64,000 bases of DNA from Dendrocalamus latiflorus (taxonomy: Eukaryota; Streptophyta; Magnoliopsida; Poales; Poaceae), in assembly GCA_017311315.1 (NCBI GenBank), contig CM029663.1:34390622-34454621 (forward strand), in the 5' to 3' direction. The translations under genes and the position numbers were made by a program. The first letter of the stretch is position 1; each line of letters begins with the position of its first letter. Shown here piece by piece: positions 23,451 to 34,072 of this stretch. A model generated the notes under the pieces. It had not been told where the DNA came from. It made no database searches and saw only the letters and a program-made list of their open reading frames with translations.

Positions 23451-26388
23451 TGTAACATCCCAAAATTTTAATTGCTTTTTATTAATTTTCTGGGATTTAT
23501 TTGGAGTTATGTGGATTTCATTTCAAAGCCTAGAGTAAGAAAATTTACATTAAGTATTTAATTAAAGCGAAAAGGAGATTATTTTGCTTTTCTTGAGCTC
23601 TCCTGAATTTATAGTAATTTTTGAGAATTTTGCTGGATTTAAAAATTGATTTTTAAAAGCCAAAAAGGTATTTTTGTAAAAATATAAAGGAAAAATTCAA
23701 ATGAAAAATATTTTTTTCTAAGTCTAAAACAGCTCCAGGAATTTTTATGAATTTTTCTGGAATTCTTAAACATTATTTACTATTTTCTAAGTATTTTGAA
23801 GCTTTGTAGTATTTCTGAAAATTTAAAACAAAATTTAAATCCGAATTAATCTCAGGCTGACATGTGTCACTCTCAGATTAGATCCACCCTGCCCCTTGAT
23901 CTAATCTTGGCCGTCCGCCACCACTTACACATTTCACCTCAATGCCGAGATTTGATTCCTTGCCACGTGTCCTTCATCCGGCCGTCCGCCCCTTCCTCTC
24001 CCCTCCTGTCTCACCGACGTGCGGGCCCCACCTGTCATCTTTGTCTTCTACCTCTCCCTTCTTCTACCTCCGGCCGTGCAGCATTACTGCCGCCAAATCT
24101 CCGTCTTTCCGGCCGGTTTCTCTTCCCTAGATGCCACCTCGGGTTCCACACTTGCCGCCGCACCCCCACCGGCCATTAAAGGCCCTCCCCGTTCGCGTTC
24201 GCACCCCCGAACCAGCTTCCTCCTTGGGAAGTCCGGCAAGCCACGCCGCCCTCCTCCCCTACAAACGCCCCTCCCCCCAAGCGCCTTCTTCCGCACTACC
24301 TCCCTCCGCTCTCTCTTTCCCCCTCCTCGGCAGAGCGCCTAAGCCACCGGAGCACCGTCGCTCCTCTCCCGCCGCTGACCACCTTCGGTCTTCCCCGAGT
24401 CCGGCACTAGGTAGGATCCAAACCCTCGCCGCCTCCTCTCCCTCCTCCGCCTCTCGCCGACCGCCGCTGAGTGCCGGAGCTCCGGTGAGCACGCGGCTCC
24501 GTGCGCCGCCGCACCGACCTGGCCACGTCATCGACCCGAGACACGTGGCAGCCCAGTGGCATGCCACGGCCACCACGCCAGCCGACCTCGCCCCGTCAGC
24601 AATTCCAATTCAAAAATAATTCAGCCGAAAAATAAAATTCCTGCTAACGTCATAAATATCTTTTTCAGTATAAAAATAATTCCAGAAATCAGCCTTTTCC
24701 ATTTTCTCTCTTTTTAAACTTCCGGAAGCCCGTATTTCTTCATTTTAACTCCGATTTGACCCGTTCAAATTTCTAAATTCTTCTAAAATCATAAACTACC
24801 AATTTGAATTTTTGAACTTTATTTGAATTTATTTGTTTGGTTCTTCGTGCGTAGATTACGACGATCTCGGAAAGCACGACTTTGACGGCTCGCACCAGGA
24901 TCTTGAGCAAGGCAAATTACACCCTTGATCATGTTGATCTCAATAATTTAAATTATTTATGTTGATTTTAAATTATTATGTATGCTTACTTTTATTCAAT
25001 CTAGTTTAAATTCTAGTTATGCCTAAATCCTTTGCATAGCCAAACTTGACATTGAACACAATTATGCCTTGTCACCCTAGATGAAAACCTAGTTAGTACA
25101 TCAGTATTAACTAGAAATCTTACGGAATTGCTTAGCCATGCTTAGAATGATTATACGTTGGGATAACCTTTCACATAAAATGATAAACTTTTGAAGTGTA
25201 TTCTTGACTTTGGTCAGTCAAGAATGTTTATGAAATATTTTTCAAACAAAATATAAAAACTTGGTTTAGAATTTGGAAATGGTATAGTGGTGGGTGCTTG
25301 CTAGCATGCGTTGATATTGATAACTCAATGTCGATTGCCAGGCATATGGGGTATGTGGCCTAAGTCAAGTTAAGAACCGGTCTCTGGGCTACTTTTACAA
25401 AGTCACACCGTACTACCGCAAGTCTGGTATGGGACAGACCTAGCCACATGATTTGTGATCTTCCAACTTGATCTCGCTATAGGTTGTATATGAGTGTGGC
25501 GCAGGCCGCGAGAAGTCTCACATGGCACAAGAGGGGGCTCCAACATGTGGATTCATGTTGTGGTGAAACCTTAGTGGTAGCGTGATCTAGTTGACAACGG
25601 AACATTGTAAAGGCTTTGTGATGAACTCTCAGCGGCACACCTAAGGCAGTGTGCTAATTGCGTGGTATTACGAGAGGACATGTCTTGCGGGTAAAGTTGT
25701 ACACCTCTGCAGAGTATCAAACTATCCTGGATAGCCATGTCCATGGTCAAAGACATGGTGAGTATGGTTTTTGACAGATTAGACTTTGATTTAAAAAAAA
25801 TCTGGTTTATGGAAAATTTGGATATCTTTTGGAACGATGATTCGGGTGGGATACCCGTGGTTAGGGTAGTGTTTGGTTGAAGCCTGCACTAACAATATTA
25901 TTTTTGTTAAAATCTTGTTTCTATTTATGGTATCAAATTCATCATTTGTTCAAACTTTACGATATTTACTCAAATGTTGCCTTTTATGCAATTAACCATA
26001 ATATGTTTTCCTTTGATTCTCCTTGTGCATGCATTAACTCTGTTAAACTCCTGGTGTAACTTGTGGAGTACTTTATGTGCTCACGTTGCTCAATTTATCA
26101 TCTTTCCAGAGGAAGCCTTCGATGACTACGGTGAGGATTGCAACGAATAGACCACGTCTTACAGTCATTCGCCTATGGGAAGTCTGCATGGGCTGCTGCT
26201 TTGTCTATCTTCCGCTGTCTTCCTTATGTTGTTATTGTAAACTTTGGCCATAAGGCCCATACCTTGCTATATAATAAAGTGTGGTTGTTATGTGATATGC
26301 ATTTCTGTTAACCCTGTGTGCACTAGCTTTTCCGAGGATAGTGCGATTTACACAGAGAGTCCTAGAGTTGCTGCTCCGGGATCCGACA
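23451..26388 (+). mobile_element. 5' LTR of element B
   Basis: TGTAACATCCCAAAATTTTA ... GGGATCCGACA, 2,938 bp. It matches 45253-48244 along its whole length, with scattered substitutions and small indels. The GC-rich part (23930-24600) carries overlapping frames of no coding value. A TATATAATAAAG word near 26270 may be a transcription or polyadenylation signal. Confidence 0.92.
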
Positions 26389-26392
26389 GAGA

Positions 26393-26404
26393 TGGTATCA
26401 GAGC
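26393..26404 (+). promoter_or_regulatory. Primer-binding site of element B
   Basis: TGGTATCAGAGC, the initiator tRNA-Met type, four bases after the 5' LTR end. Confidence 0.92.
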
Positions 26405-26462
26405 ATATTGACCCTAAGACGTGACTATAGATAGAATAGAATGAGCAAACCTTAAGTATATA

Positions 26463-26492
26463 TTTCAAATATATATATATATATATTTGAAA
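26463..26492. repeat. (AT)n palindrome in the leader of B
   Basis: An AT dinucleotide run flanked by TTTCAAAT and ATTTGAAA, forming a near-perfect 30-bp inverted repeat 60 bp downstream of the primer site. The same position in other copies could be checked for a leader hairpin. Confidence 0.75.
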
Positions 26493-26499
26493 TTCCTGA

Positions 26500-27367
26500 A
26501 TCTAGCATGTTTCACTCTCTCCCTCAACTATATTCTGTCATCAAAAATTGTTTACTAACTTCTTCCCTTTATCAAAATTGTAGATGACTAAACGTCCTAC
26601 CCAAGTCACCCACGTAACTCTGGCCGGACACCTAGCTGACTGTCTCTGGAACCTTCTCTGAGAATTGGGATTTCAAGTACGGGTATTTGAGCACCTATGG
26701 AGACCAAGAACGTTGGAGGATAGAAGTGTTGATCTATGCCAACATTGGAGATGATGTAGCATTCCACACCTTTGACGCCCCTTTACCCCAGGAACCTTCT
26801 TTAACGATATCTAATACAGCTCGTGAAGCAATTCACCAGCTTAGGGACATCTACGCTTAGGAGCTTCAATGCACCGCCTTTTGATACTTCCACAGCCGAT
26901 TTCCTGTTAGCTCTAGCAGCACCTTCTCCTCCACAAGGTTTGAAAGTAACCCACGACTCGTTCATCAGGTGCAGTACACCAAGTCTTTGGACTACGTGTA
27001 CCAAGCCACCTTAGAGGAGTTGAGCTCCGTGGCACAGAGACTTCAGGCCGTAGAGGAGGAGTTAGCCAAGTACAGGCAGAAGACGAAGGTTCATCCGTTA
27101 CAGGACCACCCCCAAAGAAGCATAGGATCCAGATGTTTGGTGGTAGCACTAGCTCATAGGAGCCATAGCTTAAGATTAAAGTCATAGAACACTACTTGTG
27201 AGCTGTTATTCCTTTGTCAACAACCTCAAGGTTATAATTATAAATGAAGATATTTTACTGGACGTTATTTGAGTTCTTTTGATTTTTCGTGCTTTGTGGT
27301 GGGAATATTACATAGACCTTCTCCTAGTTCTCTCTTTCGTTCCTCTAAATCTGGAAGAGTCTGGCAG
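26500..27367 (+). mobile_element. Leader of element B, untranslated
   Basis: Between the primer site and gag. Small open frames (26823-27014, 26969-27187) are not recognisable. Coiled-coil-like residues (LEELSSVAQRLQAVEEELAK, about 27012-27071) suggest a decayed N-terminal extension or an additional upstream reading frame. Confidence 0.5.
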
Positions 27368-28560
27368 ATGGTGAACACCAAGAGGAACGTCAGTGACAGC
27401 AACCCCAATGCCAACGCAGAGCACAAGGAAGTCAGTCCGCTCCCAATCCTCCGACTCCACCAGCAGTCGGACCTGACTGGGCTCAGTTGATGGCAAATAA
27501 GACCTAGTTGATTCAGCTTTTGGCTCAAACTGTCAACAACCCAGCTCAGCAGTTTCATCAGCCGCCAGCCCAAGCTCCTCAGAATAGGTTGTCGACATTT
27601 CTAAGGATAAGGCCTCCAACCTTCTCAAGCAGTGCAGAGCCAATGGATGCTAATGATTGGCTCCATGCTATTGGAAAGAAACTAGATATTCTGCAATGCA
27701 CCAACCGGGAAAGGGTCTTGTTTGCTTCTCACCAACTGAATGGACCAACATCAAAGTGGTGGGATACTTTAACCGCCTCTCATGCCAACCCCAGGCCATT
27801 TCATGGAATGAGTTTGTGCAGAGTTTCCGCAAGGCTCACATTCCATTTGGCACCATTACTCTAAAGAAGAGGAATTTAGAGCTCTGCGTCAAGGAAACCA
27901 CACAGTGAATGAATATTTGCAAAAGTTCAACCAACTGGCATGTTATGCACCAGAAGATGTGGCCACTGATGAAGCCAAGCAAGAAAGGTTTCTAGAAGGA
28001 CTGAATGACAATAGTGTTGTCCAGTTGATATTAGGTGACTATGCCGATTTTTATCAGTTGGTTAGCAAGGTCATTCGCTAAGAAGGCAAGTTTATGGAAA
28101 TGGAAAATAGGAAAAGAAGGATGGCTACACAAAAGGTTAACCCAGGAGGATTTCCCAAAAGCCCGCAGCATTCCACCGCAGACCAGCTAGTTCAAGGCAC
28201 ACTCCAGCAACTTCAAGCCGCAGTCAAGTAACATCAGGCCAATAGTTAGCCGACCACCTCTGCAAATTAATCGCCCTAACCCTCAAGCAAGTCATGGTCA
28301 AGTACAGAAGAGTACTGCTACACCTGATGGAGTGACTTGCTTCTATTGCAAGGAAACAAGACATTATGCCAAGTCTTGTCCAAAGAAGCTCCAAGCTGCG
28401 GCTAATACCAGTGCAACCGAAAGTCAGACCCCAAGGCAGTAGTTTAAGAAGCTGGAGAACATTATCAAGGGACGCGTGAACCACGTCACAGCTGAAGAAG
28501 CTTAGGCTGCACCAGACGTTGTGCTAGGTACATTTCATGTAAATTCGGTACCATCCTTAG
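27368..28560 (+). pseudogene. gag relic of element B
   Basis: The frame starts MVNTKRNVSD at 27368. It reaches the capsid-type Retrotrans_gag segment at 27600-27920 (ANDWLHAIGKKLDIL, FASHQLNGPTSKWWDTL, ISWNEFVQSFRKAHIP) and the zinc knuckle at about 28338-28380 (CFYCKETRHYAKSC, CCHC spacing intact). At least two frameshifts (near 27485 and 27790) and several stops separate the pieces. The product would have formed the virus-like particle shell. It is not translatable here. Confidence 0.82.
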
Positions 28561-28810
28561 TTCTTTTTTATTCCGGAGCTTGCCATTAATTCATTTCAAA
28601 GGCTTTTATGGTTAAGAATGGGGTAAGGATGGTGCCTCTAGGCAGTTCTATGGTAGTTCACTCCCTTGGAGCAAAAATGAGAGCAAGCACTTTGTGTCCA
28701 AAGGTAGAGTTGCTCATAGATGGGACTCTATTACTATTGGATCTCATAGTGTTGGGATCGTAGGGTTTGGATGTAATTCTTGGAATGAACTAGTTAGCCA
28801 AGAACAATGG

Positions 28811-29804
28811 TGATGCGGATCCACCTAGCAAGCTAGTTGAACCCCGTTGCTTTGGCCCTGATCTTTCACGATACGCCTTGTTGGATGCCCTCTCCAAGAT
28901 AAGCCTTCTCCCACGCACACCGCAGCACATGAATGAAGGGTAGAGAAACCGAAGTTTCAGTGAGTAGAATCCAACACCACAATTGGATTCAACACACCAA
29001 GAGCAATTCCTCGATGGAAATCTCAAGAACACGCCAACAATGGCCACCAAACCATGGTGATTTTCTGGTTTCTATTTCTTAAATCATAATCTAAGTTGCA
29101 ATGGGGCTAAGGCCCTGGCCTTATATTAGTGCACAATGCACGGCCTTGATTACAACTCACGCACTACTTGGCCTAAGGCCGAAACAAACTCCAATACGAA
29201 CTAAAAAGGAAATACCTAAACTCCTGCCTCTGATTTTTCTCTCAATTTAGGACTTGACCATGAGGATTCCATGGCTGGAACCTTATCCATTATGTGGGGA
29301 TTTAAAATATCTTTCCAACGAGTCCAAGAACGCCCAAATCGGACTCTGTTTGTGAAAGTTATGGACGTTTTAGTATCGGTCTTGCCAGCTGTCCCAATCC
29401 GAGTCCGAATCGGTTTCAAATCTTTATATGTTTTGTTTTCTTATTCAAGGGGCTTCCAAATCCATTTGGAACCTGAAAAGGAGTCCTTCTCAACCTTTAG
29501 AAAGCCATGGTGTGGTCGGATTTTATTCTTACTTGCATTGCAATACTCGAACTCTTTATGTTTGGCAAGTCTCGCGCGTCTCTCCGGACAGCTCGTGCAG
29601 CATCCAATGAAATTGCCATAACTTTGTGTAGGAAGCTCCAAATCAAATGCCGTTTGATTCGTTGGAAAATAGACTTCATTAGATTTCCAAATATGTATCT
29701 TGTGCATATTAGAAATCTCATAATTAGTATTCAAAGCTTCTTGAACATTATGCACGGAACTGCAAGTACTAACCAAGGTTGTAGTGCTACTTGGTGCCAC
29801 ATCA
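28811..29804 (-). mobile_element. 3' LTR of element C
   Basis: TGATGCGGATCC ... GGTGCCACATCA on the plus strand; partner of 31731-32723. The Gag-protease frame of C runs into it and stops at 29441. Confidence 0.93.
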
Positions 29805-30451
29805 TCCTCCCCTCCTTGAAGCAAAGCCATCCTCGGCTTTGGGGTAATCTTGGAAGTTTGCTTCTTCTTGGCTGTAATTTCTTCATCAACATCAATATCA
29901 CTCTCCAATTTTGGTTTCAACACATGCTTATTTCCCCCATGTACAAAAGTGTATGTGTTGGACCGGCCCTCATGCGTAGCATTGCGATCATATTGCCATG
30001 GTCTTCCCAACAATAACCCACATGCACCCATTGGAACTACGTCGCAATCCACCTTGTCAACATAGTCACCAACAACAAACGGAACACGTACCTTGTGAGT
30101 TATCTTTAGTCTTCCGGAGTTGTGTAGCCACTCCACATGATGTGGTTGAGGATGCGTCCACGTGGACAGTCCTAAAGCATACACCAAATCTTTGCTAATC
30201 ACATTGGTATAACTTCCACCATCTATGATCAACTTGCATGCTTTATCTTTGATCTTGCACTCCGCTTGAAAAACGCTCCACCGCTGTCCTTTTGTTTCAG
30301 TTTCTTTACTTTGCACCTTTTGGACCAAAAGATTAACACCATTCAATTCTGAATCACAATAGACAACATCCTCCTTGGAATCGTCGGATTTTTCGCTTTC
30401 AGAATCACTACTATAACTTGTTGAAGCATAGCCATCTTTAGTGAGAAGCAC
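29441..30451 (-). CDS. Retropepsin-like protease part of element C Gag-protease polyprotein
   Basis: An aspartic-protease-like domain follows a Ser/Asp/Glu-rich linker. CKLIIDGGSYTNVISKDLV at about residues 61-79 has the retropepsin layout with IDGGS at the DTGA/DSGA position. DVVPMGACGLLLGRPWQYDR at about residues 136-155 matches the C-terminal hydrophobic-hydrophobic-Gly (LGRPW) motif. This would cut the Gag polyprotein in the particle. The frame is continuous with gag except for one TGA between CPNQ and the next residue, and there is no good start codon of its own, so it was probably one Gag-Pro ORF. The last 120 or so codons lie in the 3' LTR (29441-29804), an unusual arrangement. Confidence 0.75.
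   Translation of the reverse strand: MLLTKDGYASTSYSSDSESEKSDDSKEDVVYCDSELNGVNLLVQKVQSKETETKGQRWSVFQAECKIKDKACKLIIDGGSYTNVISKDLVYALGLSTWTHPQPHHVEWLHNSGRLKITHKVRVPFVVGDYVDKVDCDVVPMGACGLLLGRPWQYDRNATHEGRSNTYTFVHGGNKHVLKPKLESDIDVDEEITAKKKQTSKITPKPRMALLQGGEDDVAPSSTTTLVSTCSSVHNVQEALNTNYEISNMHKIHIWKSNEVYFPTNQTAFDLELPTQSYGNFIGCCTSCPERRARLAKHKEFEYCNASKNKIRPHHGFLKVEKDSFSGSKWIWKPLE
29805..29817 (-). promoter_or_regulatory. Polypurine tract of element C
   Basis: Minus strand AAGGAGGGGAGGA directly before the 3' LTR start TGATGTGG. It overlaps the protease frame, coding for part of LQGGEDD. Confidence 0.82.
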
Positions 30452-30454
30452 TCT

Positions 30455-31678
30455 TCATTGATTTGGACAATCACGCATCATATGACCTCTTCCCTTGCAC
30501 TTGAAACACTCAATTTCTCTAGTACGAGCATTAGCAGGCAAACTAGAATCAGTTTTAGTTGCTTCTTTACCTCTGTTGCTTGCCTCCTTTGAAAGAGCAC
30601 CATTTGAACGGCTTGATGCCGCCACTTTGGAGTGTGAACCCACATTATCGCCTTGCTGTAATGAATGCCTCCATAACTTTGTTTGGGCGTTGGCATGTCC
30701 ATCCTTGACTTGTTTGCGCTTCAATTGTTGTTCAGCACGTTCGGCTTGATGCACCAAGTCTTGAATGTTGTAGTAATGGACCATCTCCACCCTATCTTGC
30801 ACATCCTCATTCAACCCATTAAAGAAACGTGCCATATTAGCCTCATCATGCTCCTCTGTCCCTGTACGGATCATCAACATCTCCATCTCTTTATAATATT
30901 CATCAACACTAGAATTACCTTGGCGTAGTTGTTGCAACTGGTTGTACAAGGTCCTAGTGTAGTGTGCTGGGACAAAACGCCGCCTCAAAATATTCTTCAA
31001 TTGTACCCAAGTATTCGGACGAGCTCCTACGCGGCATAATTGATTCCACCAAACAAGAGCATATCCGGTGAACTCAATTGTCGCCAAACGAATCTTCTTA
31101 TCCTCAGTATAGTGATGGCTGTCAAAAATTTGTTCGACACGCATCTCCCAATCCATGTACTCCTCCAGTTCAGCTTTACCATTAAATGATGGGATAGAAA
31201 TTTTTATTCGCCCAATTCCATCATCCACGGCAACACGCTGAGCAAACCCGACACCATCACGCATACCTCCACCATGGGCAGCACCTCTGCCACGCATGTC
31301 CCTACCACGGTCAGCACCACGGTAGTCCCAAGCATGGCGCGGTTGTGGAGTAAAGCCCGCTGCACCATCAAAGATCTCCTCGTGTTCGTCGTCTTCATAT
31401 GGTGCACGCCGTTCGGGATATTGAGGTCCCCGTTCAGCATGCTGAAATTGTGGTGGCTGGTTGCGTATCTCCTCCGTCAAAGCATCAATTCGCGCCCCCA
31501 AATCATCAATCTTGCCTTTAAGCTTCTGGTGACAACTTAAGAAGTAGTCACGTGTCACTTCAAACCCGTGTCGCACCTCGGGCAGCACAGACGCCGCATA
31601 TTGGGGCACCTCCCCGATTGGCTCGGCATGATTATGTCGCGCCTTGCCATCTTCAATCTTCATAGAACCCGCCATCAA
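30455..31678 (-). CDS. Gag protein of element C
   Basis: An intact 407-codon frame starting 38 bases after the primer site, so the start is well placed. Order: an N-terminal helical stretch (residues 20-75, with a KGKIDDLGARIDALTEEI coiled-coil-like heptad pattern); a charged, Arg/Gly-rich region (90-150); the Retrotrans_gag capsid segment (160-310, e.g. MDWEMRVEQIF, ALVWWNQL, LKNILRRRFVP, ARFFNGL); a basic linker; and a C-terminal zinc knuckle CFKCKGRGHMMRDC with CX2CX4HX4C spacing. The product would assemble the particle and package RNA. The frame ends at TGA just after CPNQ, where fusion to the protease would be expected; a C-to-T change in a CGA codon is the simple explanation. Confidence 0.88.
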   Translation of the reverse strand: MMAGSMKIEDGKARHNHAEPIGEVPQYAASVLPEVRHGFEVTRDYFLSCHQKLKGKIDDLGARIDALTEEIRNQPPQFQHAERGPQYPERRAPYEDDEHEEIFDGAAGFTPQPRHAWDYRGADRGRDMRGRGAAHGGGMRDGVGFAQRVAVDDGIGRIKISIPSFNGKAELEEYMDWEMRVEQIFDSHHYTEDKKIRLATIEFTGYALVWWNQLCRVGARPNTWVQLKNILRRRFVPAHYTRTLYNQLQQLRQGNSSVDEYYKEMEMLMIRTGTEEHDEANMARFFNGLNEDVQDRVEMVHYYNIQDLVHQAERAEQQLKRKQVKDGHANAQTKLWRHSLQQGDNVGSHSKVAASSRSNGALSKEASNRGKEATKTDSSLPANARTREIECFKCKGRGHMMRDCPNQ

Positions 31679-31715
31679 GAAAAAAATTCAGCAACCTCGT
31701 ACCGTGATCAACCAC

Positions 31716-31727
31716 GCTCTGATACCA
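31716..31727 (-). promoter_or_regulatory. Primer-binding site of element C
   Basis: Minus strand TGGTATCAGAGC, three bases from the 5' LTR edge at 31731. Confidence 0.92.
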
Positions 31728-31730
31728 AGA

Positions 31731-32723
31731 TGATGCGGATCCACCTAGCAAGCTAGTTGAACCCTGTTGCTTTGGCCCTGATCTTTCACGATACGCCTTG
31801 TTTGATGCCCTCTCTAAGATAAGCCTTCTCCCACGCACACCGCAGCACGTGAACGAAGGGTAGAGAAACCGAAGTTTCAACGAGTAGAATCCAACACACA
31901 ATTGGATTCAACACACCAAGAGCAATTCCTCGATGGAAATCTCAAGAACACGCCAACATTGGCCACCAAACCATGGTGATTTTCTGGTTTCTATTTCTCA
32001 AATCATAACCTAAGTTACAATGGGGCTAAGGCCCTGGCCTTATATTGGTGCACAATGCATGGCCTTGATTACAACTCATGCACTACTTGGCCTAAGGCCG
32101 AAACAAACTCCAATACGAACTAAAAAGGAAATACCTAAACTGCTGCCTCTAATTTCTCTCTCAATTTATGACTTTACCATGAGGATTCCATGGCTGGCAC
32201 CTTATCCATTATGTGGGGCTTTAAAATATCTTTCCAACGAGTCCAAGAACGCCCAAATCGGACTCTGTTTGTGAAAGTTATGGACGTTTTAGTATCGGTC
32301 TTGCCAGCTGTCCCAATCCGAGTCCGAATCGGTTTCAAATCTTTATATGTTTTGTTTTCTTATTCAAGGGGCTTCCAAATCCATTTGGAACCTGAAAAGG
32401 AGTCCTTCTCAACCTTTAGAAAGTCATGGTGTGATCGGATTTTATTCTTACTTGCATTGCAATACTCAAACTCTTTATGTTTGGCAAGTCTCGCGCGTCT
32501 CTCCGGACAGCTCGTGCAGCATCCAATGAAATTGCCATAACTTTGTGTAGGAAGCTCCAAATCAAGTGACGTTTGATTCGTTGAAAAATAGACTTCATTA
32601 GATTTCCAAATATGTCTCTTGTGCACATTAGAAATCACAGAATTGGTATTCAAAGCTTCTTAAACATTATGCACGGAACTGCAAGTACTAACCAAAGTTG
32701 TAGTGCTACTTGGTGCCACATCA
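31731..32723 (-). mobile_element. 5' LTR of element C
   Basis: 993 bp, TGATGCGGATCC ... GGTGCCACATCA on the plus strand; partner of 28811-29804. Followed by TSD AATGG at 32724-32728. Confidence 0.93.
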
Positions 32724-33499
32724 AATGGGCAAATTAATTGCGCTAACCGATCCATTGCCCTCACAAATGATCAAGGAATAGAAGTAAACCTCACCCCTAA
32801 GATGCCTAAAAGAGGAGCATGTGCTCTTAATCAGCTTCAAGCTTTAGAGGAAGTACCAGTGGTGCGGGAATACCCAGATGTATTTCCAGAAGAGTTACCA
32901 AGAATGCCATCGGATAGGGAAATTGAAATTGTGATTGAGCTAGTCCCCGACACTACCCCAATCTCCAAGAGACCATACAGAATGCCAGCTACTGAGCTAG
33001 CCAAGTTAAAGAAGCAAATCCAGGAGTTGGAAGAGAAAGGTTATGTTCGTCCAAGCTCTTCACCTTGGGGATCACCTGTTTTATTCGTTAAGAGAAAGGA
33101 TGGAAGTTTGAGAATGTGTGTGGATTACCGAGCTCTCAATTATGTTACCATTAAGAACAAGTATCCTTTGCCCAAGATTGATGATCTATTTGATCAGCTG
33201 AAAGGAGCAAGCATCTTCTCCAAGATAGATTTGAGATCAGGTTATCACCAGTTCAAGATTCGAGCTGAAGACATTCCCAAGACTGCCTTCTCCACTCGTT
33301 ATTAGGGGTGCAAATGGGTTGGGTTAATCCCGACCAATCCGGTACCAAATTCGGGAAGGGAATTTGGTATCCGGTCGGATTCGGATTCGAATTCGGGAGA
33401 GTTGTTATCCGACCGAATAGTATCGGTATTCGGATACCGGATAATTATTCGATCGGATATCCGGTCGGATATTCGGTCAGATATCTGGTAAGAGCTAAG

Positions 33500-34072
33500 A
33501 ATTCACCTTTTATTTTGCTAGTATTTGTTTTTTTGTCATGTTGGTTGGTTGAGGTGTGCAGTGTATAGAAAGATTTCCTGGATCGTGCAAGCTTAAGTTC
33601 TCTAAAAGGAATATGATATTCAGTTGTGGCAACTATAAATATACAATACTAAAATAGTGTTTTATTTCTAATTCTGCTACTTGTGCAATTGGAATCCTAA
33701 ATTTGCTCATTAAGATCACTCTTCCTAGGTAATGGAATGAAAAGCATGTAATCAGAGTATTATTAAACGATGAACTTTGGCATGTTTTAGTAAATGAACA
33801 GGTAAATTTCTCAAAAGTCTATTATTCCCAATTGTCTACTGTCTCTACCTTAATTTAGTAAAATTTCTTTAGCTTAGAAAAAGAAAATGATGTCCGTCAA
33901 AAATCAAGATTCATCTTGAAACGCCACACCTCAATGGGCAATTTTGGGGGAAACGCCACACCATCTTCGGCTGATGAATTATAATCACTATTATGTACTT
34001 ATGTCTAATAGTTTAAGGCTTGAAGTGATAGTTGTATGGTTTAGCATATGTTCCTTTCCGTATGCACGTACT
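33500..34072. mobile_element. Interior of hAT element D left of E, non-coding
   Basis: AT-rich sequence without open frames or known motifs. Ends in GTACT (34068-34072), the left TSD of E. Confidence 0.7.

Larger units (their letters stand above)
28811..32723 (-). mobile_element. Element C: non-autonomous LTR element with Gag-protease only (TSD AATGG)
   Basis: 3,913 bp, minus strand. LTRs of 994 and 993 bp (28811-29804, 31731-32723) are flanked by identical AATGG at 28806-28810 and 32724-32728. The primer site is at 31716-31727 and the purine tract at 29805-29817. The internal region is only 1,926 bp and encodes Gag plus a retropepsin-like domain, with no room for reverse transcriptase or integrase. 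It therefore must have been copied by enzymes from another element. The two LTRs are very similar (roughly 30 differences by eye), so insertion was fairly recent. Confidence 0.93.
28561..33302 (+). pseudogene. Protease and first half of reverse transcriptase of B, split by element C
   Basis: Protease: LVLFYSGACH near 28561-28590 stands where the catalytic DSGA motif should be, so the aspartate is replaced by tyrosine and a stop follows. The protease region runs to 28810 and resumes at 32724 (GQINCANRSI) after element C. Reverse transcriptase follows in one clean frame, 32703-33302: EYPDVFPEELPRMPSDREIE, YRMPATELAKLKKQI, SSPWGSPVLFVKRKDGS, MCVDYRALN, DLRSGYHQ. It breaks at STRY where hAT element D is inserted. 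Confidence 0.85.

Noticed and set aside
24084..24619. Overlapping frames on both strands in the 5' LTR of B
   Set aside because: GC-rich LTR block, repeated at 45891-46585 in the 3' LTR with shifts between copies.
29507..30016. Plus-strand frame of 169 codons
   Set aside because: Antisense shadow of the protease frame and LTR of element C.
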